DNA of 64,000 bases from Lutraria lutraria (Eukaryota; Mollusca; Bivalvia; Venerida; Mactridae), in contig OZ026833.1 of assembly GCA_964023205.1 (NCBI GenBank), positions 36,806,366-36,870,365 of the forward strand, read 5' to 3'. This document shows, piece by piece, positions 33,681 to 47,500 of this stretch; the first letter of the stretch is position 1; the number at the start of each line of letters is the position of its first letter. The notes beneath the pieces were generated by a model, which worked only from the letters and a program-made list of their open reading frames with translations, did not search any database and was not told where the DNA came from. Position numbers and translations under genes: made by a program.

Positions 33681-36469
33681 TACCAAATCTGTTCTCATCA
33701 CAGATTTCCATTGATCCACACTACTTGTAAGTTATGGTCCCATGTTTCTACTATCTACAATTAAAGAGTAAATGAAAGATAAAAATTTGTCATAAAGTGT
33801 CCGCGCAAGCAAATTTTCTCTCAAACTGCCATTTCTAAAATGATAATAAACTCCAAAGTAAATGTAGCATAGCCAAGTCTTTTGCTGTACTGATTTCCAT
33901 TGATGTCTATTACTAGCATATGCATTTTCAATGCTGCAGACCAAATAATAGTAGAGATATTGAAAATCAAAGACTTTCAGCTACTCTTGAGACTTTTCAC
34001 GGAAATGGTTATTTCTAGAATTTCAATAAAGTCAAAAGTAAGCAGAGCCAAGCAAATTCAACCTTGCCACCAACTTTTGTTCATGCCAACTGCTTGTAAG
34101 TAAAGTTGCATCGATGTACCAACAACGCTTAAGGAGAAAATAAAAAATTAGATTTGTCAAATAATCTTGACGCTAGGAAATTTTCTCACAAACTGTCATT
34201 TCTAGAAATGTAATAAAACCAAAAGTAACCATACCATACCAAATCTGTTCTCATCACAGATTTCCATTGATCCACACTACTTGTAAGTTATGGTCCCATG
34301 TTTCTACTATCTACAATTAAAGAGTAAATGAAAGATAAAAATTTGTCATAAAGTGTCCGCGCAAGCAAATTTTCTCTCAAACTGCCATTTCTAAAATGAT
34401 AATAAACTCCAAAGAAAAGGTAGCATAGCCAAGTCTTTTGCTGCACTGATTTCCATTGATGTCTTTTACTAGCATATGCATTTTCAATGCTGCAGACCAA
34501 ATAATGGTAGAGATATTGAAAATCAAAGACTTTCAGCAACTCTTGGAGACTTTTTCACGGAAATGGTTATTTCTAGAATTTCAATAAAGTCAAAAGTAAG
34601 CAGAGCCAAGCAAATTCAACCTTGCCACCAACTTTTGTTCATGCCAACTGCTTGTAAGTAAAGTTGCATCGATGTACCAACAACGCTTAAGGAGAAAATA
34701 AAAAATTAGATTTGTCAAAAAATCTTGACGCTAGGAAATTTTCTCACAAACTGTCATTTCTAGAAATGTAATAAAACCAAAAGTAACCATACCATACCAA
34801 ATCTGTTCTCATCACAGATTTCCATTGATCCACACTACTTGTATGTAATGGTCCCATGTTTCTACTATCTACAATTAAAGAGTAAATGAAAGATAAAAAT
34901 TTGTCATAAAGTGTCCGCGCAAGCAAATTTTCTCTCAAACTGCCATTTCTAAAATGATAATAAACTCCAAAGAAAAGGTAGCATAGCCAAGTCTTTTGCT
35001 GCACTGATTTCCATTGATGTCTATTACTAGCATATGCATTTTCAATGCTGCAGACCAAATAATGGTAGAGATATTGAAAATCAAAGACTTTCAGCTACTC
35101 TTGAGACTTTTCACGGAAATGGTTATTTCTAGAATTTCAATAAAGTCAAAAGTAAGCAGAGCCAAGCAAATTCAACCTTGCCACCAACTTTTGTTCATGC
35201 CAACTGCTTGTAAGTAAAGTTGCATCGATGTACCAACAACGCTTAAGGAGAAAATAAAAAATTAGATTTGTCAAAAAATCTTGACGCTAGGAAATTTTCT
35301 CACAAACTGTCATTTCTAGAAATGTAATAAAACCAAAAGTAACCATACCATACCAAATCTGTTCTCATCACAGATTTCCATTGATCCACACTACTTGTAT
35401 GTAATGGTCCCATGTTTCTACTATCTACAATTAAAGAGTAAATGAAAGATAAAAAATTGTCATAAAGTGTCCGCGCAAGCAAATTTTCTCTCAAACTGCC
35501 ATTTTTAAAATGATAATAAACTCCAAAGAAAAGGTAGCATAGCCAAGTCTTTTGCTGCACTGATTTCCATTGATGTCTATTACTAGCATATGCATTTTCA
35601 ATGCTGCAGACCAAATAATGGTAGAGATATTGAAAATCAAAGACTTTCAGCAACTCTTGGAGACTTTTTCACGGAAATGGTTATTTCTAGAATTTCAATA
35701 AAGTCAAAAGTAAGCAGAGCCAAGCAAATTCAACCTTGCCACCAACTTTTGTTCATGCCAACTGCTTGTAAGTAAAGTTGCATCGATGTACCAACAACGC
35801 TTAAGGAGAAAATAAAAAATTAGATTTGTCAAAAAATCTTGACGCTAGGAAATTTTCTCACAAACTGTCATTTCTAGAAATGTAATAAAACCAAAAGTAA
35901 CCATACCATACCAAATCTGTTCTCATCACAGATTTCCATTGATCCACACTACTTGTATGTAATGGTCCCATGTTTCTACTATCTACAATTAAAGAGTAAA
36001 TGAAAGATAAAAATTTGTCATAAAGTGTCCGCGCAAGCAAATTTTCTCTCAAACTGCCATTTCTAAAATGATAATAAACTCCAAAGAAAAGGTAGCATAG
36101 CCAAGTCTTTTGCTGCACTGATTTCCATTGATGTCTATTACTAGCATATGCATTTTCAATGCTGCAGACCAAATAATGGTAGAGATATTGAAAATCAAAG
36201 ACTTTCAGCAACTCTTGGAGACTTTTTCACGGAAATGGTTATTTCTAGAATTTCAATAAAGTCAAAAGTAAGCAGAGCCAAGCAAATTCAACCTTGCCAC
36301 CAACTTTTGTTCATGCCAACTGCTTGTAAGTAAAGTTGCATCGATGTACCAACAACGCTTAAGGAGAAAATAAAAAATTAGATTTGTCAAAAAATCTTGA
36401 CGCTAGGAAATTTTCTCACAAACTGTCATTTCTAGAAATGTAATAAAACCAAAAGTAACCATACCATAC

Positions 36470-39400
36470 CAAATCTGTTCTCATCACAGATTTCCATTGA
36501 TCCACACTACTTGTATGTAATGGTCCCATGTTTCTACTATCTACAATTAAAGAGTAAATGAAAGATAAAAATTTGTCATAAAGTGTCCGCGCAAGCAAAT
36601 TTTCTCTCAAACTGCCATTTCTAAAATGATAATAAACTCCAAAGTAAAGGTAGCATAGCCAAGTCTTTTGCTGCACTGATTTCCATTGATGTTTATTACT
36701 AGCATATGCATTTTCAATGCTGCAGACCAAATAATGGTAGAGATATTGAAAATCAAAGACTTTCAGCTACTCTTGAGACTTTTCACGGAAATGGTTATTT
36801 CTAGAATTTCAATAAAGTCAAAAGTAAGCAGAGCACAGCAAATTCAACCTTGCCACCAAATTCTGTTCATGCCAACTGCTTGTAAGTAAAGTTGCATCGA
36901 TGTACCAACAACGCTTAAGGAGAAAATAAAAAATTAGATTTGTCAAAAAATCTTGATGCTAGGAAATTTTCTCACAAACTTGTCATTTCTAGAAATGTAA
37001 TAAAACCAAAAGTAACCATACCATACCAAATCTGGTCTCATCACAGATTTGCATTGATCCACACTACTTGTATGTAATGGTCCCATGTTTCTACTATCTA
37101 CAATTAAAGAGTAAATGAAAGATAAAAATTTGTCATAAAGTGTCCGCGCAAGCAAATTTTCTCTCAAACTGCCATTTCTAAAATGATAATAAACTCCAAA
37201 GTAAAGGTAGCATAGCCAAGTCTTTTGCTGCACTGATTTCCATTGATGTCTATTACTAGCATATGCATTTTCAATGCTGCAGACCAAATAATGGTAGAGA
37301 TATTGAAAATCAAAGACTTACAGCAACTCTTGGAGACTTTTTCACGGAAATGGTTATTTCTAGAATTTCAATAAAGTCAAAAGAAAGCAGAGCACAGCAA
37401 ATTCAACCTTGCCACCAACTTCTGTTTATGCCAACTGCTTGTAAGTAAAGTTGCATCGATGTACCAACAACGCTTAAGGAGAAAATAAAAAATTAGATTT
37501 GTCAAAAAATCTTGATGCTAGGAAATTTTCTCACAAACTGTCATTTCTAGAAATGTAATAAAACCAAAAGTAACCATACCATACCAAATCTGTTCTCATC
37601 ACAGATTTGCATTGATCCACACTACTTGTATGTAATGGTCCCATGTTTCTACTATCTACAATTAAAGAGTAAATGAAAGATAAAAATTTGTCATAAAGTG
37701 TCCGCGCAAGCAAATTTTCTCTCAAACTGCCATTTCTAAAATGATAATAAACTCCAAAGTAAATGTAGCATAGCCAAGTCTTTTGCTGCACTGATTTCCA
37801 TTGATGTCTATTACTAGCATATGCATTTTCAATGCTGCAGACCAAATAATGGTAGAGATATTGAAAATCAAAGACTTTCAGCTACTCTTGAGACTTTTCA
37901 CGGAAATGGTTATTTCTAGAATTTCAATAAAGTCAAAAGTAAGAAGAGCCAAGCAAATTCAACCTTGCCACCAACTTTTGTTCATGCCAACTGCTTGTAA
38001 GTAAAGTTGCATCGATGTACCAACAACGCTTAAGGAGAAAATAAAAAATTAGATTTGTCAAAAAATCTTGACGCTAGGAAATTTTCTCACAAACTGTCAT
38101 TTCTAGAAATGTAATAAAACCAAAAGTAACCATACCATACCAAATCTGTTCTCATCACAGATTTCCATTGATCCACACTACTTGTATGTAATGGTCCCAT
38201 GTTTCTACTATCTACAATTAAAGAGTAAATGAAAGATAAAAATTTGTCATAAAGTGTCCGCGCAAGCAAATTTTCTCTCAAACTGCCATTTCTAAAATGA
38301 TAATAAACTCAAAAGTAAAGGTAGCATGACCAAGCCTTTTGTTGCACTGATTTCCATTGATGTCTATTACTAGCATATGCATTTTCAATGCTGCAGACCA
38401 AATAATGGTAGAGATATTGAAATTCAAAGACTTTCAGCTACTCTTGAGACTTTTCACGGAAATGGTTATTTCTAGAATTTCAATAAAGTCAAAAGTAAGC
38501 AGAGCACAGCAAATTCAACCTTGCCACCAACTTCTGTTTATGCCAACTGCTTGTAAGTAAAGTTGCATCGATGTACCAACAACGCTTAAGGAGAAAATAA
38601 AAAATTAGATTTGTCAAAAAATCTTGATGCTAGGAAATTTTCTCACAAACTGTCATTTCTAGAAATGTAATAAAACCAAAAGTAACCATACCATACCAAA
38701 TCTGTTCTCATCACAGATTTCCATTGATCCACACTACTTGTATGTAATGGTCCCATGTTTCTACTATCTACAATTAAAGAGTAAATGAAAGATAAAAATT
38801 TGTCATAAAGTGTCCGCGCAAGCAAATTTTCTCTCAAACTGCCATTTCTAAAATGATAATAAACTCCAAAGAAAAGGTAGCATAGCCAAGTCTTTTGCTG
38901 CACTGATTTCCATTGATGTCTATTACTAGCATATGCATTTTCAATGCTGCAGACCAAATAATGGTAGAGATATTGAAAATCAAAGACTTTCAGCAACTCT
39001 TGGAGACTTTTTCACGGAAATGGTTATTTCTAGAATTTCAATAAAGTCAAAAGTAAGCAGAGCCAAGCAAATTCAACCTTGCCACCAACTTTTGTTCATG
39101 CCAACTGCTTGTAAGTAAAGTTGCATCGATGTACCAACAACGCTTAAGGAGAAAATAAAAAATTAGATTTGTCAAAAAATCTTGACGCTAGGAAATTTTC
39201 TCACAAACTGTCATTTCTAGAAATGTAATAAAACCAAAAGTAACCATACCATACCAAATCTGTTCTCATCACAGATTTCCATTGATCCACACTACTTGTA
39301 TGTAATGGTCCCATGTTTCTACTATCTACAATTAAAGAGTAAATGAAAGATAAAAATTTGTCATAAAGTGTCCGCGCAAGCAAATTTTCTCTCAAACTGC

Positions 39401-42040
39401 CATTTCTAAAATGATAATAAACTCCAAAGTAAAGGTAGCATAGCCAAGTCTTTTGCTGCACTGATTTCCATTGATGTTTATTACTAGCATATGCATTTTC
39501 AATGCTGCAGACCAAATAATGGTAGAGATATTGAAAATCAAAGACTTTCAGCTACTCTTGAGACTTTTCACGGAAATGGTTATTTCTAGAATTTCAATAA
39601 AGTCAAAAGTAAGCAGAGCACAGCAAATTCAACCTTGCCACCAAATTCTGTTCATGCCAACTGCTTGTAAGTAAAGTTGCATCGATGTATCAACAACGCT
39701 TAAGGAGAAAATAAAAAATTAGATTTGTCAAAAAATCTTGATGCTAGGAAATTTTCTCACAAACTTGTCATTTCTAGAAATGTAATAAAACCAAAAGTAA
39801 CCATACCATACCAAATCTGGTCTCATCACAGATTTCCATTGATCCACACTACTTGTATGTAATGGTCCCATGTTTCTACTATCTACAATTAAAGAGTAAA
39901 TGAAAGATAAAAATTTGTCATAAAGTGTCCGCGCAAGCAAATTTTCTCTCAAACTGCCATTTCTAAAATGATAATAAACTCCAAAGTAAAGGTAGCATAG
40001 CCAAGTCTTTTGCTGCACTGATTTCCATTGATGTCTATTACTAGCATATGCATTTTCAATGCTGCAGACCAAATAATGGTAGAGATATTGAAAATCAAAG
40101 ACTTACAGCAACTCTTGGAGACTTTTTCACGGAAATGGTTATTTCTAGAATTTCAATAAAGTCAAAAGAAAGCAGAGCACAGCAAATTCAACCTTGCCAC
40201 CAACTTCTGTTTATGCCAACTGCTTGTAAGTAAAGTTGCATCGATGTACCAACAACGCTTAAGGAGAAAATAAAAAATTAGATTTGTCAAAAAATCTTGA
40301 TGCTAGGAAATTTTCTCACAAACTGTCATTTCTAGAAATGTAATAAAACCAAAAGTAACCATACCATACCAAATCTGTTCTCATCACAGATTTGCATTGA
40401 TCCACACTACTTGTATGTAATGGTCCCATGTTTCTACTATCTACAATTAAAGAGTAAATGAAAGATAAAAATTTGTCATAAAGTGTCCGCGCAAGCAAAT
40501 TTTCTCTCAAACTGCCATTTCTAAAATGATAATAAACTCCAAAGTAAATGTAGCATAGCCAAGTCTTTTGCTGCACTGATTTCCATTGATGTCTATTACT
40601 AGCATATGCATTTTCAATGCTGCAGACCAAATAATGGTAGAGATATTGAAAATCAAAGACTTTCAGCTACTCTTGAGACTTTTCACGGAAATGGTTATTT
40701 CTAGAATTTCAATAAAGTCAAAAGTAAGAAGAGCCAAGCAAATTCAACCTTGCCACCAACTTTTGTTCATGCCAACTGCTTGTAAGTAAAGTTGCATCGA
40801 TGTACCAACAACGCTTAAGGAGAAAATAAAAAATTAGATTTGTCAAAAAATCTTGACGCTAGGAAATTTTCTCACAAACTGTCATTTCTAGAAATGTAAT
40901 AAAACCAAAAGTAACCATACCATACCAAATCTGTTCTCATCACAGATTTCCATTGATCCACACTACTTGTATGTAATGGTCCCATGTTTCTACTATCTAC
41001 AATTAAAGAGTAAATGAAAGATAAAAATTTGTCATAAAGTGTCCGCGCAAGCAAATTTTCTCTCAAACTGCCATTTCTAAAATGATAATAAACTCAAAAG
41101 TAAAGGTAGCATGACCAAGCCTTTTGTTGCACTGATTTCCATTGATGTCTTTTACTAGCATATGCATTTTCAATGCTGCAGACCAAATAATGGTAGAGAT
41201 ATTGAAATTCAAAGACTTTCAGCTACTCTTGAGACTTTTCACGGAAATGGTTATTTCTAGAATTTCAATAAAGTCAAAAGTAAGCAGAGCACAGCAAATT
41301 CAACCTTGCCACCAACTTCTGTTTATGCCAACTGCTTGTAAGTAAAGTTGCATCGATGTACCAACAACGCTTAAGGAGAAAATAAAAAATTAGATTTGTC
41401 AAAAAATCTTGATGCTAGGAAATTTTCTCACAAACTGTCATTTCTAGAAATGTAATAAAACCAAAAGTAACCATACCATACCAAATCTGTTCTCATCACA
41501 GATTTCCATTGATCCACACTACTTGTATGTAATGGTCCCATGTTTCTACTATCTACAATTAAAGAGTAAATGAAAGATAAAAATTTGTCATAAAGTGTCC
41601 GCGCAAGTAAATTTTCTCTCAAACTGCCATTTCTAAAATGATAATAAACTCCAAAGAAAAGGTAGCATAGCCAAGTCTTTTGCTGCACTGATTTCCATTG
41701 ATGTCTATTACTAGCATATGCATTTTCAATGCTGCAGACCAAATAATAGTAGAGATATTGAAAATCAAAGACTTTCAGCTACTCTTGAGACTTTTCACGG
41801 AAATGGTTATTTCTAGAATTTCAATAAAGTCAAAAGTAAGCAGAGCCAAGTAAATTCAACCTTGCCACCAACTTTTGTTCATGCCAACTGCTTGTAAGTA
41901 AAGTTGCATCGATGTACCAACAACGCTTAAGGAGAAAATAAAAAATTAGATTTGTCAAATAATCTTGACGCTAGGAAATTTTCTCACAAACTGTCATTTC
42001 TAGAAATGTAATAAAACCAAAAGTAACCATACCATACCAA
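36470..42040 (+). repeat. Five-unit block duplicated in tandem (2,785-bp period)
   Basis: Markers at 36706, 37263, 37821, 38377, 38933 and at 39491, 40048, 40606, 41162, 41718 are paired at exactly 2,785 bp with the same class order (2-2-3-4-1). They share rare variants, such as the CCACCAAATTCTG and AAACTTGTCATTTC changes. The copies are not identical: TTTGCATTGATCC near 37047 is TTTCCATTGATCC near 39832. Confidence 0.8.
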
Positions 42041-44544
42041 ATCTGTTCTCATCACAGATTTCCATTGATCCACACTACTTGTAAGTTATGGTCCCATGTT
42101 TCTACTATCTACAATTAAAGAGTAAATGAAAGATAAAAATTTGTCATAAAGTGTCCGCGCAAGCAAATTTTCTCTCAAACTGCCATTTCTAAAATGATAA
42201 TAAACTCCAAAGTAAATGTAGCATAGCCAAGTCTTTTGCTGTACTGATTTCCATTGATGTCTATTACTAGCATATGCATTTTCAATGCTGCAGACCAAAT
42301 AATAGTAGAGATATTGAAAATCAAAGACTTTCAGCTACTCTTGAGACTTTTCACGGAAATGGTTATTTCTAGAATTTCAATAAAGTCAAAAGTAAGCAGA
42401 GCCAAGCAAATTCAACCTTGCCACCAACTTTTGTTCATGCCAACTGCTTGTAAGTAAAGTTGCATCGATGTACCAACAACGCTTAAGGAGAAAATAAAAA
42501 ATTAGATTTGTCAAATAATCTTGACGCTAGGAAATTTTCTCACAAACTGTCATTTCTAGAAATGTAATAAAACCAAAAGTAACCATACCATACCAAATCT
42601 GTTCTCATCACAGATTTCCATTGATCCACACTACTTGTATGTAATGGTCCCATGTTTCTACTATCTACAATTAAAGAGTAAATGAAAGATAAAAATTTGT
42701 CATAAAGTGTCCGCGCAAGCAAATTTTCTCTCAAACTGCCATTTCTAAAATGATAATAAACTCAAAAGTAAAGGTAGCATGACCAAGCCTTTTGTTGCAC
42801 TGATTTCCATTGATGTCTATTACTAGCATATGCATTTTCAATGCTGCAGACCAAATAATGGTAGAGATATTGAAATTCAAAGACTTTCAGCTACTCTTGA
42901 GACTTTTCACGGAAATGGTTATTTCTAGAATTTCAATAAAGTCAAAAGTAAGCAGAGCACAGCAAATTCAACCTTGCCACCAACTTCTGTTTATGCCAAC
43001 TGCTTGTAAGTAAAGTTGCATCGATGTACCAACAACGCTTAAGGAGAAAATAAAAAATTAGATTTGTCAAAAAATCTTGATGCTAGGAAATTTTCTCACA
43101 AACTGTCATTTCTAGAAATGTAATAAAACCAAAAGTAACCATACCATACCAAATCTGTTCTCATCACAGATTTCCATTGATCCACACTACTTGTAAGTTA
43201 TGGTCCCATGTTTCTACTACCTACAATTAAAGAGTAAATGAAAGATAAAAATTTGTCATAAAGTGTCCGCGCAAGCAAATTTTCTCTCAAACTGCCATTT
43301 CTAAAATGATAATAAACTCCAAAGTAAATGTAGCATAGCCAAGTCTTTTGCTGTACTGATTTCCATTGATGTCTATTACTAGCATATGCATTTTCAATGC
43401 TGCAGACCAAATAATAGTAGAGATATTGAAAATCAAAGACTTTCAGCTACTCTTGAGACTTTTCACGGAAATGGTTATTTCTAGAATTTCAATAAAGTCA
43501 AAAGTAAGCAGAGCCAAGCAAATTCAACCTTGCCACCAACTTTTGTTCATGCCAACTGCTTGTAAGTAAAGTTGCATCGATGTACCAACAACGCTTAAGG
43601 AGAAAATAAAAAATTAGATTTGTCAAATAATCTTGACGCTAGGAAATTTTCTCACAAACTGTCATTTCTAGAAATGTAATAAAACCAAAAGTAACCATAC
43701 CATACCAAATCTGTTCTCATCACAGATTTCCATTGATCCACACTACTTGTAAGTTATGGTCCCATGTTTCTACTATCTACAATTAAAGAGTAAATGAAAG
43801 ATAAAAATTTGTCATAAAGTGTCCGCGCAAGCAAATTTTCTCTCAAACTGCCATTTCTAAAATGATAATAAACTCAAAAGTAAAGGTAGCATGACCAAGC
43901 CTTTTGTTGCACTGATTTCCATTGATGTCTATTACTAGCATATGCATTTTCAATGCAGCAGACCAAATAATGGTAGAGATATTGAAATTAAAAGACTTTC
44001 AGCTACTCTTGAGACTTTTCACGGAAATGGTTATTTCTAGAATTTCAATAAAGTCAAAAGTAAGCAGAGCACAGCAAATTCAACCTTGCCACCAACTTCT
44101 GTTTATGCCAACTGCTTGTAAGTAAAGTTGCATCGATGTACCAACAACGCTTAAGGAGAAAATAAAAAATTAGATTTGTCAAAAAATCTTGATGCTAGGA
44201 AATTTTCTCACAAACTGTCATTTCTAGAAATGTAATAAAACCAAAAGTAACCATACCATACCAAATCTGTTCTCATCACAGATTTCCATTGATCCACACT
44301 ACTTGTATGTAATGGTCCCATGTTTCTACTATCTACAATTAAAGAGTAAATGAAAGATAAAAATTTGTCATAAAGTGTCCGCGCAAGTAAATTTTCTCTC
44401 AAACTGCCATTTCTAAAATGATAATAAACTCCAAAGAAAAGGTAGCATAGCCAAGTCTTTTGCTGCACTGATTTCCATTGATGTCTATTACTAGCATATG
44501 CATTTTCAATGCTGCAGACCAAATAATAGTAGAGATATTGAAAA

Positions 44545-47500
44545 TCAAAGACTTTCAGCTACTCTTGAGACTTTTCACGGAAATGGTTATTTCTAGAATT
44601 TCAATAAAGTCAAAAGTAAGCAGAGCCAAGCAAATTCAACCTTGCCACCAACTTTTGTTCATGCCAACTGCTTGTAAGTAAAGTTGCATCGATGTACCAA
44701 CAACGCTTAAGGAGAAAATAAAAAATTAGATTTGTCAAATAATCTTGACGCTAGGAAATTTTCTCACAAACTGTCATTTCTAGAAATGTAATAAAACCAA
44801 AAGTAACCATACCATACCAAATCTGTTCTCATCACAGATTTCCATTGATCCACACTACTTGTAAGTTATGGTCCCATGTTTCTACTATCTACAATTAAAG
44901 AGTAAATGAAAGATAAAAATTTGTCATAAAGTGTCCGCGCAAGCAAATTTTCTCTCAAACTGCCATTTCTAAAATGATAATAAACTCCAAAGTAAATGTA
45001 GCATAGCCAAGTCTTTTGCTGTACTGATTTCCATTGATGTCTATTACTAGCATATGCATTTTCAATGCTGCAGACCAAATAATAGTAGAGATATTGAAAA
45101 TCAAAGACTTTCAGCTACTCTTGAGACTTTTCACGGAAATGGTTATTTCTAGAATTTCAATAAAGTCAAAAGTAAGAAGAGCCAAGCAAATTCAACCTTG
45201 CCACCAACTTTTGTTCATGCCAACTGCTTGTAAGTAAAGTTGCATCGATGTACCAACAACGCTTAAGGAGAAAATAAAAAATTAGATTTGTCAAATAATC
45301 TTGACGCTAGGAAATTTTCTCACAAACTGTCATTTCTAGAAATGTAATAAAACCAAAAGTAACCATACCATACCAAATCTGTTCTCATCACAGATTTCCA
45401 TTGATCCACACTACTTGTAAGTTATGGTCCCATGTTTCTACTATCTACAATTAAAGAGTAAATGAAAGATAAAAATTTGTCATAAAGTGTCCGCGCAAGC
45501 AAATTTTCTCTCAAACTGCCATTTCTAAAATGATAATAAACTCCAAAGTAAATGTAGCATAGCCAAGTCTTTTGCTGTACTGATTTCCATTGATGTCTAT
45601 TACTAGCATATGCATTTTCAATGCTGCAGACCAAATAATAGTAGAGATATTGAAAATCAAAGACTTTCAGCTACTCTTGAGACTTTTCACGGAAATGGTT
45701 ATTTCTAGAATTTCAATAAAGTCAAAAGTAAGAAGAGCCAAGCAAATTCAACCTTGCCACCAACTTTTGTTCATGCCAACTGCTTGTAAGTAAAGTTGCA
45801 TCGATGTACCAACAACGCTTAAGGAGAAAATAAAAAATTAGATTTGTCAAAAAATCTTGACGCTAGGAAATTTTCTCACAAACTGTCATTTCTAGAAATG
45901 TAATAAAACCAAAAGTAACCATACCATACCAAATCTGTTCTCATCACAGATTTCCATTGATCCACACTACTTGTATGTAATGGTCCCATGTTTCTACTAT
46001 CTACAATTAAAGAGTAAATGAAAGATAAAAATTTGTCATAAAGTGTCCGCGCAAGCAAATTTTCTCTCAAACTGCCATTTCTAAAATGATAATAAACTCA
46101 AAAGTAAAGGTAGCATGACCAAGCCTTTTGTTGCACTGATTTCCATTGATGTCTATTACTAGCATATGCATTTTCAATGCTGCAGACCAAATAATGGTAG
46201 AGATATTGAAATTCAAAGACTTTCAGCTACTCTTGAGACTTTTCACGGAAATGGTTATTTCTAGAATTTCAATAAAGTCAAAAGTAAGCAGAGCACAGCA
46301 AATTCAACCTTGCCACCAACTTCTGTTTATGCCAACTGCTTGTAAGTAAAGTTGCATCGATGTACCAACAACGCTTAAGGAGAAAATAAAAAATTAGATT
46401 TGTCAAAAAATCTTGATGCTAGGAAATTTTCTCACAAACTGTCATTTCTAGAAATGTAATAAAACCAAAAGTAACCATACCATACCAAATCTGTTCTCAT
46501 CACAGATTTCCATTGATCCACACTACTTGTATGTAATGGTCCCATGTTTCTACTATCTACAATTAAAGAGTAAATGAAAGATAAAAATTTGTCATAAAGT
46601 GTCCGCGCAAGTAAATTTTCTCTCAAACTGCCATTTCTAAAATGATAATAAACTCCAAAGAAAAGGTAGCATAGCCAAGTCTTTTGCTGCACTGATTTCC
46701 ATTGATGTCTATTACTAGCATATGCATTTTCAATGCTGCAGACCAAATAATAGTAGAGATATTGAAAATCAAAGACTTTCAGCTACTCTTGAGACTTTTC
46801 ACGGAAATGGTTATTTCTAGAATTTCAATAAAGTCAAAAGTAAGCAGAGCCAAGCAAATTCAACCTTGCCACCAACTTTTGTTCATGCCAACTGCTTGTA
46901 AGTAAAGTTGCATCGATGTACCAACAACGCTTAAGGAGAAAATAAAAAATTAGATTTGTCAAATAATCTTGACGCTAGGAAATTTTCTCACAAACTGTCA
47001 TTTCTAGAAATGTAATAAAACCAAAAGTAACCATACCATACCAAATCTGTTCTCATCACAGATTTCCATTGATCCACACTACTTGTAAGTTATGGTCCCA
47101 TGTTTCTACTATCTACAATTAAAGAGTAAATGAAAGATAAAAATTTGTCATAAAGTGTCCGCGCAAGCAAATTTTCTCTCAAACTGCCATTTCTAAAATG
47201 ATAATAAACTCCAAAGTAAATGTAGCATAGCCAAGTCTTTTGCTGTACTGATTTCCATTGATGTCTATTACTAGCATATGCATTTTCAATGCTGCAGACC
47301 AAATAATAGTAGAGATATTGAAAATCAAAGACTTTCAGCTACTCTTGAGACTTTTCACGGAAATGGTTATTTCTAGAATTTCAATAAAGTCAAAAGTAAG
47401 CAGAGCACAGCAAATTCAACCTTGCCACCAACTTCTGTTTATGCCAACTGCTTGTAAGTAAAGTTGCATCGATGTACCAACAACGCTTAAGGAGAAAATA

